In this document: positions 5,365 to 13,034 of the stretch, piece by piece | Layout of the letters: the number at the start of each line of letters is the position of its first letter | How positions within the stretch are numbered: the stretch's first letter is position 1 | Virus record (IMG/VR): IMGVR_UViG_3300023179_000040 | Span: 1 to 64,000 of that record | Length of the DNA: 64,000 nt | Strand: one strand, 5' to 3' | DNA from: a virus | Made by a program: the position numbers and the translations under genes | Notes under the pieces: model-generated | Told to the model about the DNA's origin: nothing | The model's database searches: none | What the model saw: the letters and a program-made list of their open reading frames with translations, nothing else

Positions 5365-5427
5365 AGCACTTACATCAAATTTTTGGTAGCAAATACGATC
5401 CAAGTCTTTGCTATATAAGTACTTAGG
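5365..5427 (-). repeat. intergenic cassette copy 7, most divergent
   Basis: On the minus strand a weak hairpin (CCTAAGT with ACTTGG, 5427-5400) is followed by CAAAAATTTGATGTAAGTGC, a diverged box. It is the outermost copy, next to the endonuclease genes. Apart from this and the promoter, nothing else is seen in 5258-5543. Confidence 0.5.
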
Positions 5428-5543
5428 GGGTTTTTTTGTTTAACTTGCCCATTTTAACATTTTTCCAAAAATCGCAAGGAGATACAGAAATAGTAAGGAC
5501 ACTTTTATTGAAAATGTACTAGCTAAACTTCTCTATTAGCGCA

Positions 5544-6260
5544 TTAATTATCCCAGAAATATTCTTTTCCATCAGGTCCTATATGCCAAGGTTCTTTTTT
5601 TTCTCCGTCTCTTAAAAATCCATAAAACACGACACGTTGTTTCTTTATAAAATCTACAAATGTCATATCAAACGGCATTTGGCCATTAGTAATTTTATGC
5701 AATATGCATAGCTCCGCCAATTCCGTATCACTATACTTCATATAGTTGACTCTTAAAAACTCTCGAAACTCTATACCATATATAGAATCCTCACTTAACC
5801 TTCTAAGGGTTTGTTCGGGTTGTAGGCCGCCCCTATATAAGCCCCAACGAAATCTCATAGTTGTTAATCTGTCAGGAGTTAATTCTGCATCAAATTTTAT
5901 ATTTATAAGATGACATAGCTCCGCATCAATATATTGATCTAGATGTTTTTCTATAAATTGATATATAGGATCTTGAGTATAGCTTTGATCTTTTAATATA
6001 GGCTGTGGACTACCTAGCCTATAAATAACACTGTCTCTAACTGAAATATTAAATTTTGTTAAACATAATTCTTGAATTTGATTTTTATTATGAGTATCTA
6101 AAAGCCCCACAATAAAATCTTTAATAGTCTTATCATATATATTTTTACCACTACGTTCTCTGATAATATGATTATATTTTTCTCTTAAATTTAACTCTTT
6201 TTCCCAGTAATATACAGGGCTATTAGCTATAGGATATTTCCAACCAAATATCTCTGACAA
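5544..6260 (-). CDS. probable detached DNA-binding C-terminal part of a homing endonuclease (238 aa)
   Basis: The frame opens with TTG 6260 and overlaps the upstream endonuclease by 34 nt. Three imperfect helical repeats are visible, each of the type FIxxxLxxxxxxELxxLxxxKFxxxLTxxxL(Y/R)RxG (around residues 45-85, 95-145 and 165-200). They resemble the helix-turn-helix repeats at the C-termini of phage homing endonucleases. Reading back one frame, the sequence runs MGDIQKLSEIFGWKYP in continuity with the upstream protein. So it may be the displaced tail of one about 560-residue enzyme (one-base loss in a G run), a programmed shift, or a separate protein started at TTG. Confidence 0.6.
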   Translation of the reverse strand: MSEIFGWKYPIANSPVYYWEKELNLREKYNHIIRERSGKNIYDKTIKDFIVGLLDTHNKNQIQELCLTKFNISVRDSVIYRLGSPQPILKDQSYTQDPIYQFIEKHLDQYIDAELCHLINIKFDAELTPDRLTTMRFRWGLYRGGLQPEQTLRRLSEDSIYGIEFREFLRVNYMKYSDTELAELCILHKITNGQMPFDMTFVDFIKKQRVVFYGFLRDGEKKEPWHIGPDGKEYFWDN

Positions 6261-7207
6261 TTTTTGAATATCCCCATATGCTCAACCCACTCATTCTCAA
6301 ACAACACAGGAAAATCGCCCCTTTTATCTAGAGCATTATCCCTATGGCTCCCACTCGCTAAATGATCAGGATTATAACACTTTTTGTTATTGCATAAATG
6401 TCTGATTAATTCAGGATATTCTCCATGTTTTTCCCAGTATGCTATACGATGTTTGTTTAATGTTTTGGTTACATTGTTTTCTGTTATTTTTATGCGTCCA
6501 TAGCCACTTTTATGTACACAAATACTTTCTTTACAAGGAGTGTTGTTATATATACTATTATGATTCAAATGATAATTAGTATTATATCCAGGCATAGACA
6601 ATGCTTTAATTAACCATGGCTCTATATCATCTTTTTTTATTGGTTTCCATGTGTTTAATAAACTAGAGCTAGCCCACTTATTCAGATAGTGAGACTCTCT
6701 TTGCATAATTGCTTTTTCTTCACACTTTTCAATAATAGCGTACTTAACTGTATAGCTCGAATCATTATAGAATTGTTGTAATTGTTGATTATAATGATTA
6801 TTACTTATTAAATCTTTCTGATGATATCTTAATCTATCCCCAATACTAACACTACTACCAATATAAACTCGAATATCATTCATTAATTTATGCTTATTTG
6901 AGTTATGTATATCATATTTCCACGTAAAATATATTGCGTATATACCACTAATATCCTTAATTTTGCTAAAATTTTCGGATTCGATAGTTTCCCACAACGA
7001 TATTTGACTGGGATCTATTACGCTTTCGGTATTTCTACGTTTTTTTAGAGAGCTTAAACTACTTTTAGTAATATTATATTTTTTTAATATGTCACTAGAA
7101 TTCATTCCGTTTTTATAATCTTGAATTAATTCTCTTTCTTGACATCCATTTAATATAACTTTTATTTTACGTTTTTTAGTATCTATACTACCTTTGGGTC
7201 TTGGCAT
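6227..7207 (-). CDS. GIY-YIG plus HNH homing-type endonuclease (326 aa)
   Basis: Residues 1-60 are basic with a helix-turn-helix (ELIQDYKNGMNSSDILKKYN). Residues 85-185 form a GIY-YIG nuclease domain (GIYAIYFTW, then VYIGSSVSIGDRLRYHQKDL, ending ESHYLNKW). Residues 220-300 contain an HNH/His-Me finger (HRIAYWEKHGEYPELIRHLC, then NPDHLASGSHRDNALDKRGD). Two nuclease domains in one chain is unusual. Such enzymes nick or cut DNA and spread themselves by homing. The locus is more AT-rich than the genes to its left, consistent with an inserted element. The C-terminus seems to continue in the neighbouring frame. Confidence 0.85.
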   Translation of the reverse strand: MPRPKGSIDTKKRKIKVILNGCQERELIQDYKNGMNSSDILKKYNITKSSLSSLKKRRNTESVIDPSQISLWETIESENFSKIKDISGIYAIYFTWKYDIHNSNKHKLMNDIRVYIGSSVSIGDRLRYHQKDLISNNHYNQQLQQFYNDSSYTVKYAIIEKCEEKAIMQRESHYLNKWASSSLLNTWKPIKKDDIEPWLIKALSMPGYNTNYHLNHNSIYNNTPCKESICVHKSGYGRIKITENNVTKTLNKHRIAYWEKHGEYPELIRHLCNNKKCYNPDHLASGSHRDNALDKRGDFPVLFENEWVEHMGIFKNCQRYLVGNIL

Positions 7208-7230
7208 TGTAAGTTCTGTTTATATAGTAA

Positions 7231-7268
7231 ACAACAAAAGGCAAGGGCCATCAAAGACCCCGCCCTTG
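7231..7268 (-). terminator. probable intrinsic terminator
   Basis: On the minus strand CAAGGGC pairs with GCCCTTG (7268-7262 with 7248-7242) around a 13-nt loop, followed by CCTTTTGTTGTTT. It lies after the stop of the small DNA-binding gene at 7290. Confidence 0.6.
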
Positions 7269-7289
7269 TTGATAAGACATAGTAATATT

Positions 7290-7505
7290 TTATAGAGACG
7301 AGATATTAGTAGTAGTAACTTTTTTCGGTCGCCCTCTACTTTTCTTTAATGCTAACTTGCGTCGTTGACGTCTTACCATAGCAATAGTAATATTTTGACC
7401 AGTCATTTGAGCTAGCTCCTTGGCTAAACTTTCATCATTCATACTCCCATGATTATTGCTGATAAATTCTACTTCTGTTGCTGTCCATTTTTTATAATTA
7501 GCCAT
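7290..7505 (-). CDS. small DNA-binding protein, homeodomain-like with AT-hook (71 aa)
   Basis: I chose ATG 7505 (MANYKKWTATEVEFISNNHG) because AGAGGAAGGGAAAT precedes it. Residues 5-50 look like a SANT/Myb-type or homeodomain-like three-helix unit (KWTATEVEFI, LAKELAQMTG, ITIAMVRRQRRKL). They are followed by an AT-hook-like RGRPKK motif near residue 60. It stands divergently from the late operon start, so a role in regulating one or both directions is plausible but inferred. Confidence 0.7.
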   Translation of the reverse strand: MANYKKWTATEVEFISNNHGSMNDESLAKELAQMTGQNITIAMVRRQRRKLALKKSRGRPKKVTTTNISSL

Positions 7506-7561
7506 ATTTCCCTTCCTCTTTGCATAATATAAAGTTGTCAATAGTCATCTATCACCAGATA

Positions 7562-7589
7562 TTGACTAAAATTCATTCGACCTTATTAT
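7562..7589 (+). promoter_or_regulatory. promoter at the head of the rightward gene block
   Basis: TTGACT (7562-7567), 16 nt, TATTAT (7584-7589), 36 nt before the ATG at 7626. It reads rightwards into the sigma-factor and terminase block, with the minus-strand gene diverging on the other side. Confidence 0.65.
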
Positions 7590-7625
7590 ATTAGGTATTG
7601 GTTAGTTTCATGCAAGGAGATTTTT

Positions 7626-7784
7626 ATGAATATTACTAATTTAAATTTGGCTAATTCATCATTACAAGTTAATCCCTCAGGATGTGACGCTAATATTTGT
7701 CACGACCTGAATTTACCAGACGGCAAAAGTATAGCCGAATTACTACAAGAATCACAGAATGAGCAAAAAGAAGAAACCAACTAA
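7626..7784 (+). CDS. small hypothetical protein (52 aa)
   Basis: The protein begins MNITNLNLANSSLQVNPSGC and ends KSIAELLQESQNEQKEETN. A CDANICHD pair of cysteines sits in the middle. AAGGAGATTTTT gives a strong ribosome site. It overlaps the sigma-like gene by 26 nt, so the two are probably coupled. Family not recognised. Confidence 0.75.
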   Translation: MNITNLNLANSSLQVNPSGCDANICHDLNLPDGKSIAELLQESQNEQKEETN

Positions 7785-8433
7785 ACAAACAATATTACCC
7801 AATAATGTTTCCGAAGAGGAATTTTTGACCGTTTTAGATAATATTAGCAAAAGATTAAGCCACAAATTCCGCTTTGGTTACCATGATCTAGATGACATGA
7901 AGCAACAAGCTGCTATTTTTGCTATGGAGGGCTTAGAAAAATATGACAATAAAAGACCTCTTGAAAATTTCTTATGGACTCATGTGAGAAATCGTCTCTT
8001 TAATTACAAAAGAAACAATTACCAAAGACCAGACAAGCCTTGTTTATCCTGTCCATTTTTTGACAAACATTGTTTCAAATCTAATAATCAGTGTACAGAA
8101 TATGCTAATAAATTAGACTGTGAACTATACGCAGGATGGTCACAAAGAAATGATGCTAAAAAAAATATTATGCAGCCATTATATATTGAACCAGAGAATA
8201 ATTATTCTAATCTACAGTCCGACAACTTTGTGCAAAATATACAAAATCAAGAAATTATAACCTATTTGGACTCTAATGTTTCCGCAGAATATAGAGAGTG
8301 TTATCTTAAGTTAAAACATAATGTTAAAATTCCTAAACAGCAATTGTTAAATTTACAAAAACACATTTACTCCCTTTTAGAAAAATCACAATGGCATCAG
8401 CTAATGAAGCTCCAAAAAAACGAGGACAATTAA
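7759..8433 (+). CDS. sigma factor-like protein with cysteine-rich insert (224 aa)
   Basis: Residues 18-90 resemble sigma70 region 2 (FGYHDLDDMKQQAAIFAMEG, then LENFLWTHVRNRLFNYKRNN), the segment that binds core RNA polymerase and the -10 element. A cysteine cluster (CLSCPFFDKHC, then NNQC and LDC) follows at about residues 95-125 and probably binds zinc. The C-terminal part is helical. Such proteins direct host polymerase to late promoters, as gp55 does in T4. It is the second gene of the rightward block and starts inside the small gene before it. The assignment rests on motif resemblance. Confidence 0.7.
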   Translation: MSKKKKPTKQTILPNNVSEEEFLTVLDNISKRLSHKFRFGYHDLDDMKQQAAIFAMEGLEKYDNKRPLENFLWTHVRNRLFNYKRNNYQRPDKPCLSCPFFDKHCFKSNNQCTEYANKLDCELYAGWSQRNDAKKNIMQPLYIEPENNYSNLQSDNFVQNIQNQEIITYLDSNVSAEYRECYLKLKHNVKIPKQQLLNLQKHIYSLLEKSQWHQLMKLQKNEDN

Positions 8434-9239
8434 GTCTTGATGAAGAAAAATATATCAAGGACTTTTTTGGTACCAAAACTATCGATGAGATAGCCAAAGA
8501 TCTTAATAGAAGCACCGCTCCTATTAAAAGATACATTTCTGAAAATCAGCTATTCGTATCTGAAGATGAAAAATATGATACGGAAATTTTACGACACAAA
8601 TTATATAGTAAAACATTTTGGTCAGAAATTGTAAGACAGTTTGATGCTGATAGCGGAGAGTTAAAATATTTTGAAGATACATGGATTGGTTTAATTAAGC
8701 AGTTTAGGGAAGACGTTCTACCAGCAGAAGAACTTCAAATCAAACAGTTTATCACCATAGATATTCTGATTAATCGCAGTATGAAAGAGCGTAAACGACA
8801 CATTAGCGAAACTGAAAAACTACAAAAGTTAGTAGACAAAGAATATGAAAAGCCCGAGGACCAAAGAGACGGACCAAAACTAGTTAATTTAGAAACTCAA
8901 TTAAGTTTTGCTCGTAATAGTATCGCTAATTATACTAATGAATATACTAAACTATTAAATGAACAACAGAAGATTAGCAAAGATTTAAAAGCTACCAGAG
9001 AGCAAAGAATTAAAAGAATAGAAGATGGTAAAAGCTCTTGGACAGGATTAATACGCATGCTAGAAGATGAAACTATACGAGAGAAAGAAGGACGAGAGAT
9101 GGAAATTCTTAGCATGGCTACTGATAAATATAGAACAATGCTAGAAAGCTATCATCAATATGAGGATAAGAAAATAGATAGACCATTTTTAACACCAGAA
9201 AGCGTACTATTAGAAGATACGGAGAATAATAATGAATAA
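8391..9239 (+). CDS. putative terminase small subunit or packaging DNA-binding protein (282 aa)
   Basis: Residues 14-55 contain a helix-turn-helix (LDEEKYIKDFFGTKTIDEIA, NRSTAPIKRYIS). The centre and end form long charged helices, probably coiled coil (residues 125-235). The N-terminal DNA-binding and helical oligomerisation layout, and its place upstream of the large terminase, fit a small terminase subunit that recognises phage DNA. It overlaps the sigma-like gene by 43 nt and the next gene by 8 nt (ATGAATAA). A different DNA-binding role cannot be excluded. Confidence 0.55.
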   Translation: MASANEAPKKRGQLSLDEEKYIKDFFGTKTIDEIAKDLNRSTAPIKRYISENQLFVSEDEKYDTEILRHKLYSKTFWSEIVRQFDADSGELKYFEDTWIGLIKQFREDVLPAEELQIKQFITIDILINRSMKERKRHISETEKLQKLVDKEYEKPEDQRDGPKLVNLETQLSFARNSIANYTNEYTKLLNEQQKISKDLKATREQRIKRIEDGKSSWTGLIRMLEDETIREKEGREMEILSMATDKYRTMLESYHQYEDKKIDRPFLTPESVLLEDTENNNE

Positions 9240-10224
9240 GACCGCGATCATTACGGGAATTACTGGTCAAGACGGATCATATTTGTCAGATCTATTATTA
9301 GACAAAGAATATACTGTGATTGGCACATATCGAAGAACAAGCACTAATAGCTTTTCTAGAATATCTCATTTATTATCAAATGATAATCTTATTCTAGAAG
9401 AATCAGACCTTACAGACCCATCGTCCCTTAGATTCTTAATACAAAAATATCAACCTAATGAATTTTATAATTTAGCAGCTCAAAGTCATGTTGATACGAG
9501 CTTTAAACAACCAACTACAACATTTGAGATTAATACAGTAGGAGTAGTTAATATATTAGAAGCCATAAGAGATTTATCTCCAGACACTAGATTTTATCAA
9601 GCTAGTACCAGCGAAATGTATGGCAAGAATTTTGATATAGATAATAATGGACAGTACTATCAGGACGAAAATACATTGTTATTACCACAAAGTCCATATG
9701 GAGTAGCTAAATTAGCTAGCCATAGACTAATTCACATTTATAGAGAAGCATATAGTTTATTTAATTGTTCGGGGATTTTATTTAATCATGAAAGTCCAAG
9801 ACGAGGAGAGAATTTTGTTACTCGTAAAATTACTAAATACATAGGACTTTTAGTTCATAATAAAATTAATAAGCCATTAAAACTTGGAAACCTATCAGCC
9901 AAAAGAGACTGGGGCCACGCCAAAGATTATGTAAAGGCTATGTGGTTAATGTTACAACAAAATAATCCAGAAGATTATGTTATCTCTACGGGCGAAACTC
10001 ATAGCGTTTATGAATTTTTACAAGCTGCTTTTGGTCGTGTTAATTTAGATTATAAACAATATGTAGAAATAGACGAAAATCTATATAGACCAGCAGAAGT
10101 AGACTATCTTAGAGGGGATTGTACTAAAGCTAAAACTAAATTAAATTGGCAACCGGAATATTCATTTATAGATTTAGTCAACGATATGGTTGATCACGAT
10201 TGTCAAGTATATTCAAATGTTTAG
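9232..10224 (+). CDS. gmd: GDP-mannose 4,6-dehydratase (330 aa)
   Basis: A short-chain dehydrogenase fold is evident: the NAD(P)-binding GITGQDG at residues 9-15, NLAAQSHVDTSF near 80-90, STSEMYG at 125-131, and catalytic Tyr156-x3-Lys160 (SPYGVAK). The RGENFVTRKIT segment is typical of the GDP-mannose branch. The enzyme converts GDP-mannose to GDP-4-keto-6-deoxymannose, precursor of fucose or rhamnose sugars. Length is close to the usual 330-370. It sits among packaging genes, so it is probably a cargo gene that modifies host surface glycan or supplies sugar for virion or DNA glycosylation. Confidence 0.88.
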   Translation: MNKTAIITGITGQDGSYLSDLLLDKEYTVIGTYRRTSTNSFSRISHLLSNDNLILEESDLTDPSSLRFLIQKYQPNEFYNLAAQSHVDTSFKQPTTTFEINTVGVVNILEAIRDLSPDTRFYQASTSEMYGKNFDIDNNGQYYQDENTLLLPQSPYGVAKLASHRLIHIYREAYSLFNCSGILFNHESPRRGENFVTRKITKYIGLLVHNKINKPLKLGNLSAKRDWGHAKDYVKAMWLMLQQNNPEDYVISTGETHSVYEFLQAAFGRVNLDYKQYVEIDENLYRPAEVDYLRGDCTKAKTKLNWQPEYSFIDLVNDMVDHDCQVYSNV

Positions 10225-10489
10225 AAACTACCAAGACCCCTTATATAAAGAATGGAGACAAAAGGTTTATAAAAGAGATAATCATCAATGTCAGTGGCCA
10301 GGATGTAATCAAAGAAAAAAACTTAATGCTCATCATATTAAAACATGGGCTAATTTTCCCGCTCTTAGATTTACCGTAGATAATGGTATTACTTTATGTT
10401 ATCAACATCATAAAATGATCAAAAATCTAGAAAATCTTTATGAAAGTGTATTTCTAAAAATAGTACAAGATAAAAAATCCTCACAATGA
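10217..10489 (+). CDS. HNH endonuclease (90 aa)
   Basis: I chose ATG 10217 (MFRNYQDPLYKEWRQKVYKR), overlapping the upstream stop by 8 nt. The layout RDNHQCQWPGC, LNAHHIKTWAN, NGITLCYQHHKMI is a compact HNH domain with a Cys-x4-Cys and C-terminal Cys zinc site and the catalytic His pair. Small HNH proteins next to terminase genes are common in phages and assist the packaging motor's cleavage; homing is an alternative. Confidence 0.85.
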   Translation: MFRNYQDPLYKEWRQKVYKRDNHQCQWPGCNQRKKLNAHHIKTWANFPALRFTVDNGITLCYQHHKMIKNLENLYESVFLKIVQDKKSSQ

Positions 10490-10498
10490 AGTTTATTT

Positions 10499-10978
10499 AT
10501 GAAATCTCCAGACTTTACTATTATAGTAGATACCAGAGAGCAGCATCCATGGTCTTTTGATAATTACGCTACAGCCAAGCGTAAATTAGATACCGGAGAC
10601 TATAGCATAGAAGGTTTAGAGCATCTATTAGGCATAGAAAGAAAGAAAAGCGTTAGTGAATTTGCCAATAATATTGTGGAAGAAAGATTTACTGATGTAG
10701 TTGATAGATTAAGCAAGTTAAAATATTCTTATATCCTATTTGAGTTTAGTTTAAATGATGTTTTAATTTATCCTGTAGGATCAAATATTCCTAAGAAGTG
10801 GTGGAACAATATTAAAATAAGTCCATCATTTATTATTAAACATATTTTAGAATTGGAAATGATACATAATATTAAAATTATTTTTTGTGGATCGGCCGCT
10901 AATGCAGAGAAGATGGCGGAACACATATTAAAAAAGGTTAACTATATTGAAAGAGTTAAAAACCAAACAACTATTTGA
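10499..10978 (+). CDS. ERCC4-type nuclease (159 aa)
   Basis: The motifs IIVDTREQHPW (residues 8-18), DTGDYSIEG and LGIERKKSVSEFA give the ERCC4/XPF active-site pattern (Asp, GDY, ERKxS). The C-terminal half continues the fold (KYSYILFEFSLNDVLIYPVG). Such single-domain nucleases cleave branched or flapped DNA. Its place between HNH and large terminase suggests clearing of branches before packaging, the job that endonuclease VII does in T4. That role is inferred. Confidence 0.8.
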   Translation: MKSPDFTIIVDTREQHPWSFDNYATAKRKLDTGDYSIEGLEHLLGIERKKSVSEFANNIVEERFTDVVDRLSKLKYSYILFEFSLNDVLIYPVGSNIPKKWWNNIKISPSFIIKHILELEMIHNIKIIFCGSAANAEKMAEHILKKVNYIERVKNQTTI

Positions 10979-12980
10979 TGATGCATGGTTAGGACTTGGT
11001 GACTTATCCAACCTAGTCATACCTTCTAATCCTATGATTCACAGAAGTGAACAGGACATAGAGAAACCAGATCTGCATCTTATGAAACTTATCAGAAACC
11101 CTAAATACATTGGGGCCACATGTAAATTGCTTTTTAATATAGAACTACATCCTATACAAATGGCAATTTTACAAGAATTTTGGTTAAGAGCTTTTCCTAT
11201 GTATATTGCTAGTCGTGGATGGGGTAAAAGCTTTTTATTAGCTTTATATTGCATATTAAGAATGACATTTTATCCAGGTACTAAGATTGTTGTAGTAGGA
11301 GCAGCATTTCGTCAAAGTAAGATTATCTTTGAATATATGGAAACTATTTGGCGTAATAGTCCTATTTTAAGAAGTATATTTTCAGGTAATGATGATGGTC
11401 CACGACGCGATGTTGATCGCTGTACTATAAGGTTGGGAGATAGTTGGACAGTAGCTATCCCCATGGGAGATGGTAGTAAAATCCGAGGTCTTAGAGCACA
11501 TATCATTATTGCTGACGAATTTGCATCTATATCTCCAGATATTTACGAAACGGTAGTATCAGGGTTCGCTGCGGTAAGTGCTAGTCCTATTCAGAATGTT
11601 AAGGATCAAGCTAAAAAATTAGCTATGAAAGAGGCAGGATTATGGAATGATGAGTTAGAAGTATTAAATACCAAAATGGGTAATCAAGCTATTATTTCGG
11701 GTACTGCGGATTATGACTTTAAACATTTTGCTAGTTATTGGAAAAGATACAAGGCTATTATAGAAAGTCGTGGAGACAAGAATAAATTAGAAGATATTTT
11801 TAAAGGTGAAATTCCTAGTAATTTTAATTGGAGAGACTATAGTATTATTCGTATACCATATGAGCTTATACCAAAAGGTTTCATGGATGATAAGCAAGTT
11901 AGTAGGGCTAAAGCCACAATACATAGTGGAATATATAATATGGAATATGCCGCTTGTTTCGTAACAGATAGCGAAGGATTCTTCAGAAGAAGTTTGATAG
12001 AAGCATGCGTTACATCTGATTCTAAACCTATTTCAGTTGGTAACAAAAAGATAGTATTTGATGCTATGGTTAATGGGGATCCAAAATCTCAATATATATA
12101 TGGTATCGATCCAGCCTCAGAACAGGATAATTTTAGTATCACTATTTTAGAAGTTCATCCTGATCATAGTAGAATAGTTTATTGCTGGACTACTAATAGA
12201 AGTAATTTTAAAGAAAGATTAAAAACAGGACTAATAAAAGATCATGATTTTTATGGATTCTGTTGTCGCAAGATTAGAAATTTAATGAAAATTTTTCCAT
12301 GTGCTCGCATTGGTCTTGATGCTCAGGGAGGTGGTGTTGCGATAGAAGAAGCATTACATGATCCTTCCAAACTAGAAGAAGGAGAACACTTAATATGGCC
12401 TATTATAGATCCAGATAAAAATAAAGATACAGATAGTCAATCAGGATTACATATTATTGAATTGGTGCAGTTTGCGAAAGCAGACTGGACTGCTCAGGCT
12501 AATCACGGACTAAGAAAAGATTTAGAGGATAAAGTATTATTATTTCCTAGATTTGATAACTTAACATTAGGATTAGCTCTAGAAAGAGAAGGTAAAGATA
12601 TCCTTGAAAGTGATCTTAATCCTATTTATGATAGTTTAAGTGAATGTATTTTGGAGATTGAAGAGCTTAAAAATGAGCTAACTACTATAGTCATGACTCA
12701 AACAAGCACAGGACCAAATGCTAGAGATAGATGGGATACTCCTGAGGTTAAATTGGTCAATAGGAAAAAGGGTAGACTAAGAAAAGATAGATACAGTTCT
12801 TTATTGATTGCTAATATGATAGCTAGACAAATGATGAGAAGTTTAAAGCCTATGGGATATGAAATAGTAGGCGGTAAAGCCTCAGAAATGACCGGCCATT
12901 CAGGAAATCTTTATAAAGGACCAGAATGGTTCACTTCAGAAGCAAATAACGATATTTATACGGGAATTTATCGAGACTAA
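10947..12980 (+). CDS. terminase large subunit (677 aa)
   Basis: This is the ATPase-nuclease of the DNA packaging motor. Walker A is ASRGWGKSF (Ser89-Ser95), Walker B is IIIADEFAS (Asp190, Glu191). The C-terminal RNase-H-like nuclease has acidic residues in YGIDPASE (Asp388), IGLDAQGGG (Asp458) and YDSLSE (Asp562). The frame opens with TTG 10947, overlapping the nuclease gene by 32 nt; ATG 11034 (MIHRSEQDIEK) is an alternative start. The architecture is that of gp17-type large terminases. Confidence 0.9.
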   Translation: MKELKTKQLFDDAWLGLGDLSNLVIPSNPMIHRSEQDIEKPDLHLMKLIRNPKYIGATCKLLFNIELHPIQMAILQEFWLRAFPMYIASRGWGKSFLLALYCILRMTFYPGTKIVVVGAAFRQSKIIFEYMETIWRNSPILRSIFSGNDDGPRRDVDRCTIRLGDSWTVAIPMGDGSKIRGLRAHIIIADEFASISPDIYETVVSGFAAVSASPIQNVKDQAKKLAMKEAGLWNDELEVLNTKMGNQAIISGTADYDFKHFASYWKRYKAIIESRGDKNKLEDIFKGEIPSNFNWRDYSIIRIPYELIPKGFMDDKQVSRAKATIHSGIYNMEYAACFVTDSEGFFRRSLIEACVTSDSKPISVGNKKIVFDAMVNGDPKSQYIYGIDPASEQDNFSITILEVHPDHSRIVYCWTTNRSNFKERLKTGLIKDHDFYGFCCRKIRNLMKIFPCARIGLDAQGGGVAIEEALHDPSKLEEGEHLIWPIIDPDKNKDTDSQSGLHIIELVQFAKADWTAQANHGLRKDLEDKVLLFPRFDNLTLGLALEREGKDILESDLNPIYDSLSECILEIEELKNELTTIVMTQTSTGPNARDRWDTPEVKLVNRKKGRLRKDRYSSLLIANMIARQMMRSLKPMGYEIVGGKASEMTGHSGNLYKGPEWFTSEANNDIYTGIYRD

Positions 12981-12990
12981 GTGTATATTA
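12981..12990 (+). promoter_or_regulatory. candidate late promoter motif
   Basis: GTGTATATTA, 54 nt before the portal start, in the only gap within the packaging block. One of at least eight such intergenic copies. Confidence 0.5.
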
Positions 12991-13034
12991 CAGTATTAAT
13001 AGTATTATAATAGCATTACATTAGAAATATAATT

